Shown: in pieces, positions 53,753-63,738 of the stretch
Layout of the letters: the number at the start of each line of letters is the position of its first letter
Position numbering within the stretch: the first letter of the stretch is position 1
DNA from: Tamaricihabitans halophyticus
Lineage (GTDB): Bacteria > Actinomycetota > Actinomycetes > Mycobacteriales > Pseudonocardiaceae
Direction: 5' to 3'
NCBI RefSeq assembly: GCF_004340875.1
Contig: NZ_SLXQ01000002.1
Location: forward strand, 248,001 to 312,000
DNA: 64,000 nt
The notes under the pieces: generated by a model
The model's database searches: none
What the model was told of the DNA's origin: nothing
The model's input: only the letters and a program-made list of their open reading frames with translations
Program-made: the position numbers and the translations under genes

Positions 53753-55690
53753 CTAGAGCAGTACAGGGTACTGCGGTTCCGGAATCTCCGGCTTGATCCG
53801 GTTCTCCACGAAGATTCCGTGCCAGAGCATGAACAGCAGTAGTGCCCAGATCCGCCGACTGTGATCGAGATTGCCGGCTCGGTGGTCCTCGAGCAGCCGC
53901 AGGACGGCCGGCTTGTCCAGCAGGGCGTCGGTGGCCGAGTCGTTGATGATGCCGCGCGCCCAGTCGTACATCTCGTTGCGCAGCCAGTGCCGGATCGGCA
54001 CCGGGAAGCCCAGTTTTCGCCGGTTCAGCACGTGCCCTGGCACGATATCCGCGAGCGCCCTGCGCAGCGCGTGCTTGGTCGTCTCCTTGGTGATCTTTTC
54101 CTCGAGCGGGATCGTCGAGGCCACCCGGAACACCTCGTGGTCGAGGAACGGCACCCGCAGCTCGAGCGAGTTCGCCATGGTGACCTTGTCCGCCTTGACC
54201 AGGATGTCCCCGCGCAGCCAGGTGAACAGGTCAATGTGCTGCATCCGGCTGACCGGGTCCCAGCCGGTCGAACTGGCGTACAGGTCGGCGGTCACGTCCT
54301 GGTGACCGGCGCTCGGGTCGAAGGTGCGCAGTACGCCGCGCAACTGGTCGTCCCGGAACAGTCGGGCATTGCCGTAGTAGCGCTCCTCGAGCGGCAGCGC
54401 GCCCCTGCGCAGCAGGTCCTTACCCCTGGTGCCCTCGGGAATCTTGCTGGACACCTTGCCGATCAGCTTGCGTACGCCGCCGGGCACCTTCTCGAACGGC
54501 GCCAGCGAAAGCGGTTCGCGGTAGATCGTGTAGCCGCCGAACAGCTCATCCGAGCCCTCGCCGGAAAGCACCGCCTTCACGTGTTTGCGCGCTTCCCGCG
54601 CGATGAACCACAGCGGGACCAGCGCCGGGTCGGCCACCGGGTCATCCAGGTACCAGACGATCAGCGGCAGTGTGTCCATCATCTCGTCCGCGGACACGGT
54701 GCGGATCACGTGCTTGACGCCGATCGCCGCGGCGGACTCGGCCGCCACGTCCACCTCCGAGTAGCCCTCGCGTTCGAAGCCGGTGGTGAAGGCGATCAGG
54801 TTCGGGTTGTGTTCCTTGGCCAGCGCGGCGATCGCGGTCGAGTCGATCCCGCCAGAAAGGAACGCGCCCACGGTGATGTCCGGGTCGGCGATCATGTGCT
54901 TGCCGACCGAATCCCGCATCACATCGCGGATGCGCTCGTGCAGCTGCCGCGACTCGGTCGCGTCCCGCACCGGTTGCGCGTCGAACCGGGGGACGAAGTA
55001 CCGCTTGGTCCGTAGCTCGCCGCCAGGCGCGACCGTGAACGAGGTGCCGGACTCGATTCGGCGGATGTCCAGGTGCAGCGTCTCTGGTTCTGGCACGTAC
55101 TGCAACGTCAGGTAGTGCTGCAGCGCACGGGTGTCCAGGGCGCCTGAGATGCCGAGCTGTTCGGTGAGTTCGAGCAGGCTCTTCTTCTCGCTGGAGAACG
55201 CGGTGCCCTGCGGGCCGGCCGCGTAGAACAGCGGTTTGATCCCGAACGGGTCCCGCGCGCCGTGCAGTACCTGCTCCTCGGCGTCCCAGATCAGGAAGGC
55301 GAACATGCCACGCAGCCGGGGTAGCGCGGTATCGGCTCCCCAGTAGTGCCACGCGGCCACGATGGCCTCGCCGTCGCCTTCGGTGGCGAACGTCGCGTCG
55401 TGCTCGGCGATCAGCTGCTCGCGTAGCTCCTGGTAGTTGTAGATCTCACCATTGAAGTTGAGCGTGTAGCGGGCCGGCGACTCCGGCGGGCCCCAGGTGA
55501 GTGGCTGATGGGAGCGTTCGACGTCGATGAACGCGAGCCGGTTGAAGCCGAAGACCACCGGGCCGTCCGCCCAGGTGTCCGACTCATCCGGGCCACGGTG
55601 GCGCTGGCAGTGCATCGCGGCGCCGACCGCTTGCCGTGCCTTCGTCGCGTCGTCCTCGCTGGCGCATACCAGCCCAAGCAGGCCACACAC
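53753..55690 (-). CDS. asnB: Asparagine synthetase (glutamine-hydrolysing)
   Basis: The GTG start is fixed by MCGLLGL, since Cys2 is the catalytic nucleophile of the class II glutaminase domain. The 645 residues contain RHRGPDESDTW, NFNGEIYNYQELR, and the ATP-pyrophosphatase loop SGGIDST at 279-285. It makes asparagine or, as shown for close mycobacterial relatives, amidates diaminopimelate residues in peptidoglycan. AAAGGGG lies 10 nt upstream. It is divergent from ctaC. Confidence 0.96.
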   Translation of the reverse strand: MCGLLGLVCASEDDATKARQAVGAAMHCQRHRGPDESDTWADGPVVFGFNRLAFIDVERSHQPLTWGPPESPARYTLNFNGEIYNYQELREQLIAEHDATFATEGDGEAIVAAWHYWGADTALPRLRGMFAFLIWDAEEQVLHGARDPFGIKPLFYAAGPQGTAFSSEKKSLLELTEQLGISGALDTRALQHYLTLQYVPEPETLHLDIRRIESGTSFTVAPGGELRTKRYFVPRFDAQPVRDATESRQLHERIRDVMRDSVGKHMIADPDITVGAFLSGGIDSTAIAALAKEHNPNLIAFTTGFEREGYSEVDVAAESAAAIGVKHVIRTVSADEMMDTLPLIVWYLDDPVADPALVPLWFIAREARKHVKAVLSGEGSDELFGGYTIYREPLSLAPFEKVPGGVRKLIGKVSSKIPEGTRGKDLLRRGALPLEERYYGNARLFRDDQLRGVLRTFDPSAGHQDVTADLYASSTGWDPVSRMQHIDLFTWLRGDILVKADKVTMANSLELRVPFLDHEVFRVASTIPLEEKITKETTKHALRRALADIVPGHVLNRRKLGFPVPIRHWLRNEMYDWARGIINDSATDALLDKPAVLRLLEDHRAGNLDHSRRIWALLLFMLWHGIFVENRIKPEIPEPQYPVLL

Positions 55691-55981
55691 GCGTGTGGTG
55701 CCCCTTTCCGATTCGGTTTCCGGTGCTCAACTGGCGCTCGGTTGGCGCTCAATTGGCCCCGTCGAGTGCGTCGCCTAGTATGCGCCATCACCCGAGTGTG
55801 GTTTCAGGCACGGTGCCCGCCATGCCGGGTTGCCCCCTCGCGCCGCATCCGGTGATCCCTCGGCTAGGCTCCGCGGTAGCTCATTCATGGGCGAGTGCCG
55901 AGGTTTTGCGGCATGCTCCGTGGTGGGCTACGCACATCGGTATGGCAGTCATCGGTAGGGCAGTCGAGGAGGCTTCGCGCA

Positions 55982-56914
55982 GTGGGCCGCAACGAGCGCA
56001 CACCGGCAACACGGCTCAACAGGGCCGGAAAACTTGCCGCCCTTGTCGGGCTCATCGCCGTTCTGGCGACCGGGTGCTCAGCTGAGGAGGTGCTGCGGTT
56101 CGGTTGGCCCGAGGGCGTCACGCCGCAGGCCGTCGAGATGCGCCAGCTATGGACCGGCGCCTCGATCGCCGCCCTCGTCATGGGCTTCATCGTGTGGGGT
56201 CTGATCTTCTGGACGATCACCTTCCACCGCAAGAAGGCCAACTCGCCGGAGCTGCCGAGGCAGACCCAGTACAACGTGCCGCTCGAGCTCGGCCTCGCGG
56301 TCGTGCCGACGATCATGGTGCTGGTGCTCTTCTACTTCACCGTCAGCACCGAGGTCTCGGTGCTTGCGAAGGAAGACAACCCGGATCAGACCGTGGACGT
56401 GATCGCTTTCCAGTGGAACTGGGAGTTCCAGTACCAGGGATACGAGACTCCGGACGGTGAACCGGTCAGCACGGTGGGTAGCTCCAATGAGATCCCGCTG
56501 CTGGTGCTGCCGACCACCCAGACGATTCAGTACAACCTGCGATCCACCGACGTGATCCACTCGTTCTGGGTGCCCGAGTTCAACTTCAAGCGGGACGTGT
56601 TCCCGCACCCGGAGAAGAACAACCAGGACAACGAGTTCCAGAACACCATCGACCAGACCGGAAGCTTTGTCGGTCGGTGCGCCGAACTCTGCGGTACCTA
56701 TCACTCCGCGATGAACTTCGAGGTGCGGGCGCTCGAGCCGGCCCAGTTCGAGGAGTACATGCAGCTGCGGATGCGGAACAACCCGAGTACTGGTGAGCTG
56801 TACACCGCGTCCGAAGCACTTGAGGAAATGGACTGTGGTGAGCTCTGCAGCCCGCGTGCGGTGACCACCAGGCCGTTCGACACCGACCGCACCGCGCGTA
56901 CCGCATCCGGCTGA
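55982..56914 (+). CDS. ctaC: Cytochrome c oxidase subunit II
   Basis: GTG at 55982 has GGAGG 9 nt upstream; the frame extends further but is non-coding there. The 310-residue preprotein has a lipoprotein signal ending LATGC (Cys32) and two membrane helices. An extracytoplasmic cupredoxin domain follows with the CuA ligands C233AELC237GTYH241SAM244. It takes electrons from the cytochrome cc subunit QcrC and passes them to heme a in subunit I. The subunit I gene (ctaD) is not in this window. Confidence 0.97.
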   Translation: MGRNERTPATRLNRAGKLAALVGLIAVLATGCSAEEVLRFGWPEGVTPQAVEMRQLWTGASIAALVMGFIVWGLIFWTITFHRKKANSPELPRQTQYNVPLELGLAVVPTIMVLVLFYFTVSTEVSVLAKEDNPDQTVDVIAFQWNWEFQYQGYETPDGEPVSTVGSSNEIPLLVLPTTQTIQYNLRSTDVIHSFWVPEFNFKRDVFPHPEKNNQDNEFQNTIDQTGSFVGRCAELCGTYHSAMNFEVRALEPAQFEEYMQLRMRNNPSTGELYTASEALEEMDCGELCSPRAVTTRPFDTDRTARTASG

Positions 56915-56995
56915 GACTCGCCCGGGTTCGACAGCGCGGATGGAAGCGGCACGCGGCATGCGAGTACGTAATGGGTTTGTGAGAGTGAGGACACC

Positions 56996-57415
56996 ATGAA
57001 GGTCGAGGCTCGGATATTCGATATCGTTACGGCCTTTGCCTTTGTCGTAGCGATCATCTACGGCGTGCTGACGCATTTCTATGCGCACGACGGCGTGGAA
57101 CCGGTGGGACTCACCGCGCTGATCCTGACCGGTGGGCTCTCCATGCTCGTCGGTACCTATTTCCGGTTTATCGCCAGGCGTATCGAACATCGCCCGGAGG
57201 ACCGGGGCGATGCCGAGATCGCGGACGGCGCGGGAGAGCTGGGCTTTTTCAGCCCCGGTAGCTACTGGCCGATCGCGCTGGCCGGTTCGGCCGCGGTGAC
57301 CGGTGTGGCGATGGCCTTCGGCCAGTGGTGGATGGTGGTGCTTGGCGGGATCGCGCTGCTGATCTCCGTCGGCGGCCTGGTTTTCGAGTACCACTCCAGT
57401 CCGAACGAGACCTGA
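56996..57415 (+). CDS. ctaF: Cytochrome c oxidase subunit IV (actinobacterial)
   Basis: The 139-residue membrane protein has four hydrophobic helices. MKVEARIFDIVTAFAFVVAI and SPGSYWPIALAGSAAVTGVA are typical of the actinobacterial subunit IV that stabilises aa3 oxidase in the bcc-aa3 supercomplex. It follows ctaC by 81 bp and ends before a strong terminator. Confidence 0.95.
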   Translation: MKVEARIFDIVTAFAFVVAIIYGVLTHFYAHDGVEPVGLTALILTGGLSMLVGTYFRFIARRIEHRPEDRGDAEIADGAGELGFFSPGSYWPIALAGSAAVTGVAMAFGQWWMVVLGGIALLISVGGLVFEYHSSPNET

Positions 57416-57433
57416 ACCAGCAGAGCTGGTAAC

Positions 57434-57477
57434 AAACCGACCCGTGAATGGCGCCATTCACGGGTCGGTTTTTGTTT
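57434..57477. terminator. Strong bidirectional terminator between ctaF and trpD
   Basis: AAACCGACCCGTGAATGGC (57434-57452) is followed directly by its exact complement (57453-57471), a perfect 38-bp palindrome. A run of T with one G follows on the plus strand. It lies between convergent genes and can stop transcription from both sides. Confidence 0.92.
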
Positions 57478-57513
57478 CGTCGCTAGGGGGGTGACTTGTT
57501 AGGGCTGGTCGGG

Positions 57514-58578
57514 TTAACCCAGTGAGGTGGAAAATTCCGCCCAGCGGGCGAGCAGCTCGGCAGCCGCGCCGGAGTCGACCGCTTCGGTGCCCTTGCGTAG
57601 CCCCTCCCGCAGGTCCGCGTGGACATCGTCGGTCAGCCCGCGGTAAGCGGCCAGCGTCCCGGCGGCATTGAGCAGTACGGCATCGCGCACGGGGCCCGGT
57701 TTGCCGTGTACCAGATCCCGTACCGCGCGTGCGTTCGTCTCCGGATCCCCGCCACGCAGCTCCGCGGGGGAGGCGAGCGTGATGCCCAGTTCGGTCGGTT
57801 CGATCCGGGCGGTGTGTACCTGGCCGTCGCGAACCACCCAGGCCGAGGTCGCGCCACTGGTGGTGATCTCGTCCAGCCCGTCGTCTCCCCGCACGACCAG
57901 CACGGAGGCACCGCGATCGGCGAACACCCGCGCGAGCACGGGAGCCATCCGCTCGTTCGCGCAGCCGATCAGCCCAGCGGCGGGCTGCGCGGGATTGGTC
58001 AGCGGGCCGAGCACGTTGAACGCGGTCGGAATGCCAACCTCCCGTCGCGGCGCCGCGGCGTGCACGTAACTGGGGTGGAACACGGGCGCGAAGCAGAAAC
58101 CGATACTCAGCTCGCGCAGGCAGGCCTGCACTTGTGCGGGTGCCAGTTCGATCCGCACGCCGAGCCGTTCGAGCACATCCGCGGCCCCGCACTTCGAGGA
58201 CGCGGCCCGGTTGCCGTGCTTCACCACCGGCACGCCCGCGGCCGCCGTGACGATCGCGGCCATCGTGGAGATGTTGACCGACCCCGACCTGTCCCCGCCG
58301 GTGCCCACCACATCCACGCAGCGCTGGTCGACCTCGACGCGGCGGGCATGGGCCAGCATCGACTTGGCCATGCCCGCGATCTCGGCGGCCGTCTCGCCCT
58401 TCGCGCGCAGTGCCACCGCGAAGGCGGCAACCTGGGCGGGTGTGGCGGCGGCGCTCATGATCTGGTCCATCGCCCACGCCGTGTCCACGGCATTCAGATC
58501 GTGCCCGGCGACCAGCTCGCCGAGCAGTCGTGGCCAGGTATGCGCCGATTCGTCGGGTTCAGCGGCGGTGCCAGTCAT
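57514..58578 (-). CDS. trpD: Anthranilate phosphoribosyltransferase
   Basis: The 354-residue enzyme is the second step of tryptophan synthesis, joining anthranilate and PRPP. PRPP-binding GTGGDRSGSVNISTM and the KHGNRAASSKCGAADVLE block are present, as are FAPVFHPSY and NVLGPLTNPA. It stands alone, away from other trp genes, as is usual in actinobacteria (Rv2192c). Its leader contains a tandem 14-mer but no visible Trp-codon attenuator. Confidence 0.97.
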   Translation of the reverse strand: MTGTAAEPDESAHTWPRLLGELVAGHDLNAVDTAWAMDQIMSAAATPAQVAAFAVALRAKGETAAEIAGMAKSMLAHARRVEVDQRCVDVVGTGGDRSGSVNISTMAAIVTAAAGVPVVKHGNRAASSKCGAADVLERLGVRIELAPAQVQACLRELSIGFCFAPVFHPSYVHAAAPRREVGIPTAFNVLGPLTNPAQPAAGLIGCANERMAPVLARVFADRGASVLVVRGDDGLDEITTSGATSAWVVRDGQVHTARIEPTELGITLASPAELRGGDPETNARAVRDLVHGKPGPVRDAVLLNAAGTLAAYRGLTDDVHADLREGLRKGTEAVDSGAAAELLARWAEFSTSLG

Positions 58579-58623
58579 CTGGCCGCTCCTTCGATTAAAG
58601 AACTGCCCTTCGGGGGTTCACGA

Positions 58624-58651
58624 GGAACTCTTCCCTGGGAACTCTGCCCTG
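58624..58651. repeat. Imperfect tandem 14-mer in the trpD leader
   Basis: GGAACTCTTCCCTG (58624-58637) is followed at once by GGAACTCTGCCCTG (58638-58651), 13 of 14 bases alike. It lies 46-73 bp upstream of the trpD start, in the gap behind the receiver-domain gene. No function can be assigned. Confidence 0.5.
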
Positions 58652-58658
58652 GGGGCGG

Positions 58659-59078
58659 TTAGCCGCGGACGGTGGGAACTCGCGCCGAGCGCGCTACATC
58701 GGCGACGGTCTCGGCGGCGGCAAGCGGATCGAGCGGGTGCACCAGCACTCCGTCCGCCTGCGACCAGGTCGCCAGCCATCGGTCGTCCTTGCGGCGTACC
58801 GCCACCACGATCGGCGGGCAGGCGGTGATCTCCAGCTTGAGCTGCCGGCACAGGCCCATGCCGCCGGTTGGCTGTGCCTCGCCGTCCAGGATCGCGAGGT
58901 CGATCTCGCCACTGTCCATCTCACCGATGACCTCGGCCACAGTCGAAGCCTCCACATAGGTGACCCGACCAAGGTCGGGAGCGGGGCGACGGCCAACGGC
59001 GGTGAGAATGCTCTCCCGGACCTGCGCGCGGTGGCTGAACACCAGGACACGAAGTCCGGGGCTGCTCGGCGTGCTCAT
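58659..59078 (-). CDS. Degenerate response-regulator receiver-domain protein
   Basis: ATG at 59078 has AGGAGGG 8 nt upstream; 139 residues. The fold is a stand-alone CheY-like receiver with phospho-acceptor-like Asp65 in LAILDGEAQPTGGMG. The paired acidic residues normally at the end of strand 1 are replaced (VLVFSHRAQ). The conserved Lys of strand 5 is replaced by His (VLVHPLDP). Phosphorylation may therefore not occur, and it may act as a constitutive partner. It has no output domain. It is divergent from ctaE and upstream of trpD. Confidence 0.82.
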   Translation of the reverse strand: MSTPSSPGLRVLVFSHRAQVRESILTAVGRRPAPDLGRVTYVEASTVAEVIGEMDSGEIDLAILDGEAQPTGGMGLCRQLKLEITACPPIVVAVRRKDDRWLATWSQADGVLVHPLDPLAAAETVADVARSARVPTVRG

Positions 59079-59347
59079 TCTGGACACCCTCCTGCGTTGG
59101 CTGGTCCTGGCTCGGCTGCTGATCGACAGTTCGCGACGATGGCGATGTTAGCTGCCGGAGCACCCGCGCGGGCAGCGGAGGTGCCCACCGTCGCTGGTGG
59201 CCGACCGTGGGACCGGCCAGTGATTGGCTGGTCGCGCTGCGGACGCTCGCCTGGTGGCCGGTCCGTCCGGAATGCCCAGCCACCATCGTGATCGACTTGA
59301 CGCGACACGGGCATGGACCCAACTCAGCGCCGCCCCCGGGCGCAGGA

Positions 59348-59360
59348 CATAATGCGGTCG
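59348..59360 (+). promoter_or_regulatory. Possible -10 element for leaderless ctaE
   Basis: CATAAT at 59348-59353 matches the TATAAT consensus at five of six positions and ends six bases before the GTG at 59360. A transcript would begin at about the GTG, giving a leaderless mRNA, which is common in actinobacteria. No Shine-Dalgarno sequence precedes the GTG, in agreement. No convincing -35 box is seen at the proper distance. The rest of the 281-bp gap (59079-59359) shows no gene. Confidence 0.4.
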
Positions 59361-59977
59361 TGACTACGGGAGCGCCTTCGATCGGCCATCGGGTGCATTC
59401 GCTGAACCGGCCAAACATGGTCAGCGTGGGCACCATCGTGTGGCTAGCCAGCGAACTGATGTTCTTCGCTGGGCTGTTCGCCATGTTCTTCACGGTGAAA
59501 GCCCAGAACGACGCCGGGCATTGGCCGCCGCCATTGGAGAACGGTGAGCCGATCCATCTGAACCTCCCGTACGCCCTGCCCTTCACGATCATCCTGGTCG
59601 CGTCGTCCTTCACCTGTCAGCTCGGTGTGTTCGCCGCCGAACGTGGGGATGTCTACGGGCTGCGGCGTTGGTATCTGGTCACCCTGATCATGGGCACGAT
59701 CTTCGTCGCCGGTCAGGGCGGTGAGTACATCCAGCTCATCACCGACGGGGTCACGATGAGCTCGGGCGCGTACGGCACGGTCTTCTACATGACCACCGGC
59801 TTCCACGGTCTGCACGTGATTGGTGGGCTCGTGGCCTTCGCGTTCCTGATCATGCGAACCCGCATGAGCAAGTTCACGCCAGCGCAGGCGACCTCGGCGA
59901 TCGTCGTCTCCTACTACTGGCACTTCGTCGACATCGTGTGGATCGGTCTCTTCGCCGTGATCTACATCGTTCCCTGA
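59360..59977 (+). CDS. ctaE: Cytochrome c oxidase subunit III
   Basis: GTG at 59360 yields [20 protein letters not shown], matching actinobacterial CtaE N-termini. The upstream in-frame part is not conserved in character. The 205 residues form five membrane helices with [40 protein letters not shown] and the end motif [18 protein letters not shown]. It belongs to the aa3 oxidase and heads the ctaE-qcrC-qcrA-qcrB unit of the bcc-aa3 supercomplex. Confidence 0.97.
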   Translation: MTTGAPSIGHRVHSLNRPNMVSVGTIVWLASELMFFAGLFAMFFTVKAQNDAGHWPPPLENGEPIHLNLPYALPFTIILVASSFTCQLGVFAAERGDVYGLRRWYLVTLIMGTIFVAGQGGEYIQLITDGVTMSSGAYGTVFYMTTGFHGLHVIGGLVAFAFLIMRTRMSKFTPAQATSAIVVSYYWHFVDIVWIGLFAVIYIVP

Positions 59978-60035
59978 TGCCGAACACCGCGAACCGTCGC
60001 ATCAAGCCCCGAACTGACAGCAAGGGTTGGCGCAC

Positions 60036-60848
60036 ATGACCACCAAGAACAAATCCAAGCCGAAGCGCACCGGGACGAAGTTCCGTCGCAGGCTCTCCGG
60101 CCTGCTCGCGCTCGGTGTCGCGTTGCTCAGCGTCGGTTTCCTGTACAGTGCGTTCGCGCCGGAACCGCAGACCGCGCAGGCGCAGGAAGACCCCGCCCTG
60201 GTCCGCAAGGGCGAGCAGGTCTACAACAACACGTGCATCAGCTGCCACGGCGCCAACCTGGAGGGCGTCCAGGATCGCGGGACCAGCCTTATTGGCGTCG
60301 GTGAGGCCTCGGTCTACTTCCAGACCTCGACCGGCCGGATGCCGATGGCACGGCAGGAAGCCCAGGCGCAGCGCAAGCCGGCGCAGCTCACCCCGGAGGA
60401 GATCGACGCGCTCGGTGCCTACATCCAGGCCAACGGTGGCGGCCCGGAGAAGCCGGCGAAGTCCGGCGGGGCACTGCAGGGTGAGGACTCCGCGCGCGGC
60501 GGCGAGCTCTTCCGGTTGAACTGCGCGTCCTGCCACAACTTCACCGGTCGGGGCGGAGCGCTGTCCTCAGGAAAGTTCGGACCACATCTGGACGGCGTGT
60601 CCGAAGAGGAGATCTACACGGCGATGCAGAGTGGGCCGCAGAACATGCCGAAGTTCTCCGATCGGCAGCTCACTCCGGAGGAGAAGGAAGACATCGTTGC
60701 CTATGTGAAATCGGTGACGGACGGAAACAACAATCCCGGCGGTAACGCCCTCGGTGGTTACGGACCGATGCCCGAAGGGCTGATCGTGTTTGTCGTCGGA
60801 ATCGGGGCATTGGTCGGTGTGACGCTTTGGATCGGAGCCAAGGCATGA
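60036..60848 (+). CDS. qcrC: Diheme cytochrome c subunit of the bc1-type complex
   Basis: ATG at 60036 with AAGGG 9 nt upstream gives 270 residues. An N-terminal helix acts as uncleaved anchor or signal, two c-type hemes are bound at CISCH (Cys67, Cys70, His71) and CASCH, and a C-terminal membrane helix ([20 protein letters not shown]) closes the protein. The diheme form replaces both cytochrome c1 and soluble cytochrome c in actinobacteria, passing electrons straight to CtaC. It overlaps qcrA by ATGA. Confidence 0.97.
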   Translation: MTTKNKSKPKRTGTKFRRRLSGLLALGVALLSVGFLYSAFAPEPQTAQAQEDPALVRKGEQVYNNTCISCHGANLEGVQDRGTSLIGVGEASVYFQTSTGRMPMARQEAQAQRKPAQLTPEEIDALGAYIQANGGGPEKPAKSGGALQGEDSARGGELFRLNCASCHNFTGRGGALSSGKFGPHLDGVSEEEIYTAMQSGPQNMPKFSDRQLTPEEKEDIVAYVKSVTDGNNNPGGNALGGYGPMPEGLIVFVVGIGALVGVTLWIGAKA

Positions 60849-61981
60849 GCAAGGAGCAGCCGGAGCAGCCGAGCGAGGCCGAGCTCGCGGAGATGAGCCG
60901 CGACGACCTGGTCAAGCTGGGTGGCAAGCTGGACGGCGTTGAGATCGTTGAGTACCCCGACCCGTGGCCGGTGAAGGGGACCCGCGCGGAGAAGCGGGCG
61001 GAGCGTCTGGTCGCACTGTGGTTCGCCATCGCCGGACTGTCTGGTTTGGCCTTCGTTGGGGTGTTCCTGTGGTGGCCCTGGCAGTACACCGCCCCGGACG
61101 ATTCCTCTGGTCACTTCCTGTACGGGCTTTACACGCCGCTGGTTGGGTTGACCCTTGGTTTGTCGATCACCGCGATCGGCGTGGGCGTAGTCCTCTACAC
61201 CAAGAAGTTCCTGCCGCACGAAGTGACCGTGCAGCAGCGGCACGACGCCGGTGGTTCGAGTGAACTGGACCGGCAGACCGTGCTGGCACACCTTGCCGAC
61301 GCCGGCACCAAGAACGGGATCGGTCGGCGTTCGCTGATCAAGCGCAGCGTCGGTTTCGGGCTCGGCGCTTTCGGTCTCGCGGGTGGGGTTTTCGCCCTCG
61401 GCGGGCTGATTCGCGATCCGTGGAAGAACACGGAGAACCACGAGGGTCTATGGCACACCGAGTGGCAGGCACGCAACGGCGAGCGGGTGTTCCTGCGCCG
61501 GTCCACTGGTGATCCACACGAGATCGCGCTGGTCCGGCCGGAGGATCTGGAGGCCGGCTCCATGGAGACGGTGTTCCCGTTCCGGGAGTCCGACCGCGAG
61601 GACGAGGACGCCTTGCTGCACGCGATGAAGAGCGCGGACAGCCCGGTGATGCTGATCCGCCTGCGCCCGGACGATGGCCGCAAGGTCGTCAAGCGCGCGG
61701 GCCAGGAGGACTACAACTTCGGCGACTACTACGCGTACACGAAGATCTGTAGTCACCTCGGTTGCCCGACGTCGCTGTACGAGCAGCAGACGAACCGGAT
61801 TCTGTGCCCGTGTCACCAGTCGCAGTTCGATGCGCTGCAGTACGCCAAACCGGTTTTCGGGCCGGCCACGCGGGCGCTCGCACAACTGCCTATCGATGTC
61901 GACCCCGAAACGGGCTATTTTTACGCTAGGGACGATTTCAACGAGGCCGTTGGGCCGGCTTTTTGGGAGCGTAAGTCATGA
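60845..61981 (+). CDS. qcrA: Rieske iron-sulfur subunit of the bc1-type complex
   Basis: ATG at 60845 overlaps the qcrC stop. The 378-residue protein has three membrane helices, as in the actinobacterial Rieske subunit, followed by the extracytoplasmic domain. The [2Fe-2S] ligands are in C302SHLGC307 and C321PCH324. [20 protein letters not shown] before the third helix is a twin-arginine-like signal, consistent with Tat export of the folded domain. It overlaps qcrB by 4 bp. Confidence 0.97.
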   Translation: MSKEQPEQPSEAELAEMSRDDLVKLGGKLDGVEIVEYPDPWPVKGTRAEKRAERLVALWFAIAGLSGLAFVGVFLWWPWQYTAPDDSSGHFLYGLYTPLVGLTLGLSITAIGVGVVLYTKKFLPHEVTVQQRHDAGGSSELDRQTVLAHLADAGTKNGIGRRSLIKRSVGFGLGAFGLAGGVFALGGLIRDPWKNTENHEGLWHTEWQARNGERVFLRRSTGDPHEIALVRPEDLEAGSMETVFPFRESDREDEDALLHAMKSADSPVMLIRLRPDDGRKVVKRAGQEDYNFGDYYAYTKICSHLGCPTSLYEQQTNRILCPCHQSQFDALQYAKPVFGPATRALAQLPIDVDPETGYFYARDDFNEAVGPAFWERKS

Positions 61982-63669
61982 GTGCCATCACCACGCCCAC
62001 GAAGCCGAACAATCCGGCTGCCCGTGCGGCCGGTGGCGCGGCGAAGGCGGCCGACGATCGCCTGCACATGGCCGGCGGCATCCGGAAACAGCTGAACAAG
62101 GTATTCCCGACGCACTGGTCGTTCCTGCTCGGCGAGATCGCCCTGTACAGCTTCATCGTGCTGCTGCTCTCGGGTATCTATCTCGCGCTCTTCTTCGACC
62201 CTTCGATGGAGGAAGTGCAGTATCAGGGCGCCTTCGTCAACCTCCAGGGTCTGGAGATGTCCAGGGCGTACGAGTCCACGCTGGAGATCTCCTTCGAGGT
62301 CCGAGGTGGATTGTTCGCCAGACAGGTCCATCACTGGGCGGCCCTGCTGTTCATGGCCTCGATCGTGGTGCACATGCTCCGGGTGTTCTTCACCGGCGCG
62401 TTCCGTAAGCCGCGTGAGCTGAACTGGATCATCGGCATCCTGCTGCTCGGCCTGGGCATCCTCGAGGGCTTCACCGGCTACTCGCTGCCGGATGACGTGC
62501 TTTCCGGTTCCGGTCTGCGGATCATGTCCGGCCTGATCATGTCCATCCCCGTGATCGGTACCTGGACACACTGGCTCGCCTTCGGCGGGGAGTTCCCGGG
62601 GACAGAGATCATTCCGCGCTTGTATACCTTGCATATCCTGGTCATTCCGGGGATTTTGCTCGCGTTGATCGCGGTACACCTCGGCCTTGTCTGGTACCAG
62701 AAGCACACCCAGTTCCCTGGTGTGCGGCGCAAGGAGAGCAACGTCGTCGGCGTGCGGATCATGCCGTACTTCGCGCTGAAGGCCGGTGGCTTCTTCGCGA
62801 TCGTCGTCGGTGTCTGTGCGCTCCTTGGCGGGTTGTTCCAGATCAACGGAATCTGGAACCTGGGCCCGTACAACGCGTCGCAGGTTTCCGCGGCAACGGT
62901 TCCCGACTGGTATATCGCCTGGACGGACGGTCTGCTGCGGATCTGGCCAGCGTGGGAGGTCTACCTAGGAAACTGGACGATTCCCGCGCCGTTCTTCCCA
63001 TTCATGATGGGTCTGCCGATGCTGCTTGGTATCGCGGCCGTCTATCCGTGGCTCGAACGAAAACTCACCAAGGACAACGCGCACCACAACCTGCTGCAGC
63101 GGCCGCGGGATGTTCCGGTGCGTACCAGCCTCGGCGCGATGGCCATCACCTACTTCCTGGTCACGCTGATCACCACTGGTAACGATGTTATCGCCGATAA
63201 GTTCCATATCTCGCTGAACGCGATGGTGTGGTGGGGTCGGATCTCGTTGATCGTGCTGCCCCCGTTGGCCTACATCATCACCTACCGGATCTGCCTCGGT
63301 CTGCAGCGCGCCGACCGCGAGGTGCTTGAGCACGGTGTGGAGACCGGCATCATCAAGCGGCTGCCGCACGGTGAGTTCATCGAGGTGCACCAGCCACTTG
63401 GCGAGGTGGATGAGCACGGGCACGCGGTACCGCTGGAGTACCAGGGTGCGCCGGTGCCGAAGCGGATGAACAAGCTCGGCTCGGCAGGTGCACCGGTTCC
63501 AGGCAGTCTCATCTCGCCGGACCCGGTGGAGGAGACCGCCGCGCTGGAACGGGCGCACGCCGAGCAGCACGGGCACGGCAACGGTGCCGCGGGCAATGGT
63601 GCTGGCGGCAACGGTCATGTCGAGGCCGGCTCGGAGGCGAAGGAAGAGCCAGCCGGGCGCACCGACTGA
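61978..63669 (+). CDS. qcrB: Cytochrome b subunit of the bc1-type complex
   Basis: The 563-residue subunit holds two b hemes and the quinol site. [20 protein letters not shown] and [20 protein letters not shown] carry the heme-ligand His pairs, and [16 protein letters not shown] is the Qo-side block. The C-terminus is extended by about 120 hydrophilic residues ending in an Asn/Gly/His-rich tail, as in other actinobacteria. QcrB is the target of Q203-type inhibitors in mycobacteria. A terminator follows. Confidence 0.97.
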   Translation: MSAITTPTKPNNPAARAAGGAAKAADDRLHMAGGIRKQLNKVFPTHWSFLLGEIALYSFIVLLLSGIYLALFFDPSMEEVQYQGAFVNLQGLEMSRAYESTLEISFEVRGGLFARQVHHWAALLFMASIVVHMLRVFFTGAFRKPRELNWIIGILLLGLGILEGFTGYSLPDDVLSGSGLRIMSGLIMSIPVIGTWTHWLAFGGEFPGTEIIPRLYTLHILVIPGILLALIAVHLGLVWYQKHTQFPGVRRKESNVVGVRIMPYFALKAGGFFAIVVGVCALLGGLFQINGIWNLGPYNASQVSAATVPDWYIAWTDGLLRIWPAWEVYLGNWTIPAPFFPFMMGLPMLLGIAAVYPWLERKLTKDNAHHNLLQRPRDVPVRTSLGAMAITYFLVTLITTGNDVIADKFHISLNAMVWWGRISLIVLPPLAYIITYRICLGLQRADREVLEHGVETGIIKRLPHGEFIEVHQPLGEVDEHGHAVPLEYQGAPVPKRMNKLGSAGAPVPGSLISPDPVEETAALERAHAEQHGHGNGAAGNGAGGNGHVEAGSEAKEEPAGRTD

Positions 63670-63682
63670 GTTTCACCACCAG

Positions 63683-63728
63683 AACGTCCGGGTCACTCGC
63701 GCTAGCCGCGGGCGGCCCGGACGTTTTT
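63683..63728 (+). terminator. Intrinsic terminator after qcrB
   Basis: AACGTCCGGG (63683-63692) pairs with CCCGGACGTT (63716-63725), followed by T residues to 63728. The 23-nt loop can fold further. It is 14 bp behind the qcrB stop. Confidence 0.85.
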
Positions 63729-63738
63729 GTGACACGCA

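Noticed and set aside
53861-55015. 384-codon open frame opposite asnB
   Set aside because: Shadow of a GC-rich gene; the asnB product is complete with all motifs.
56147-57457. 436-codon minus-strand frame over ctaC and ctaF
   Set aside because: Antisense to two well-defined oxidase subunits and interrupted by the terminator region.
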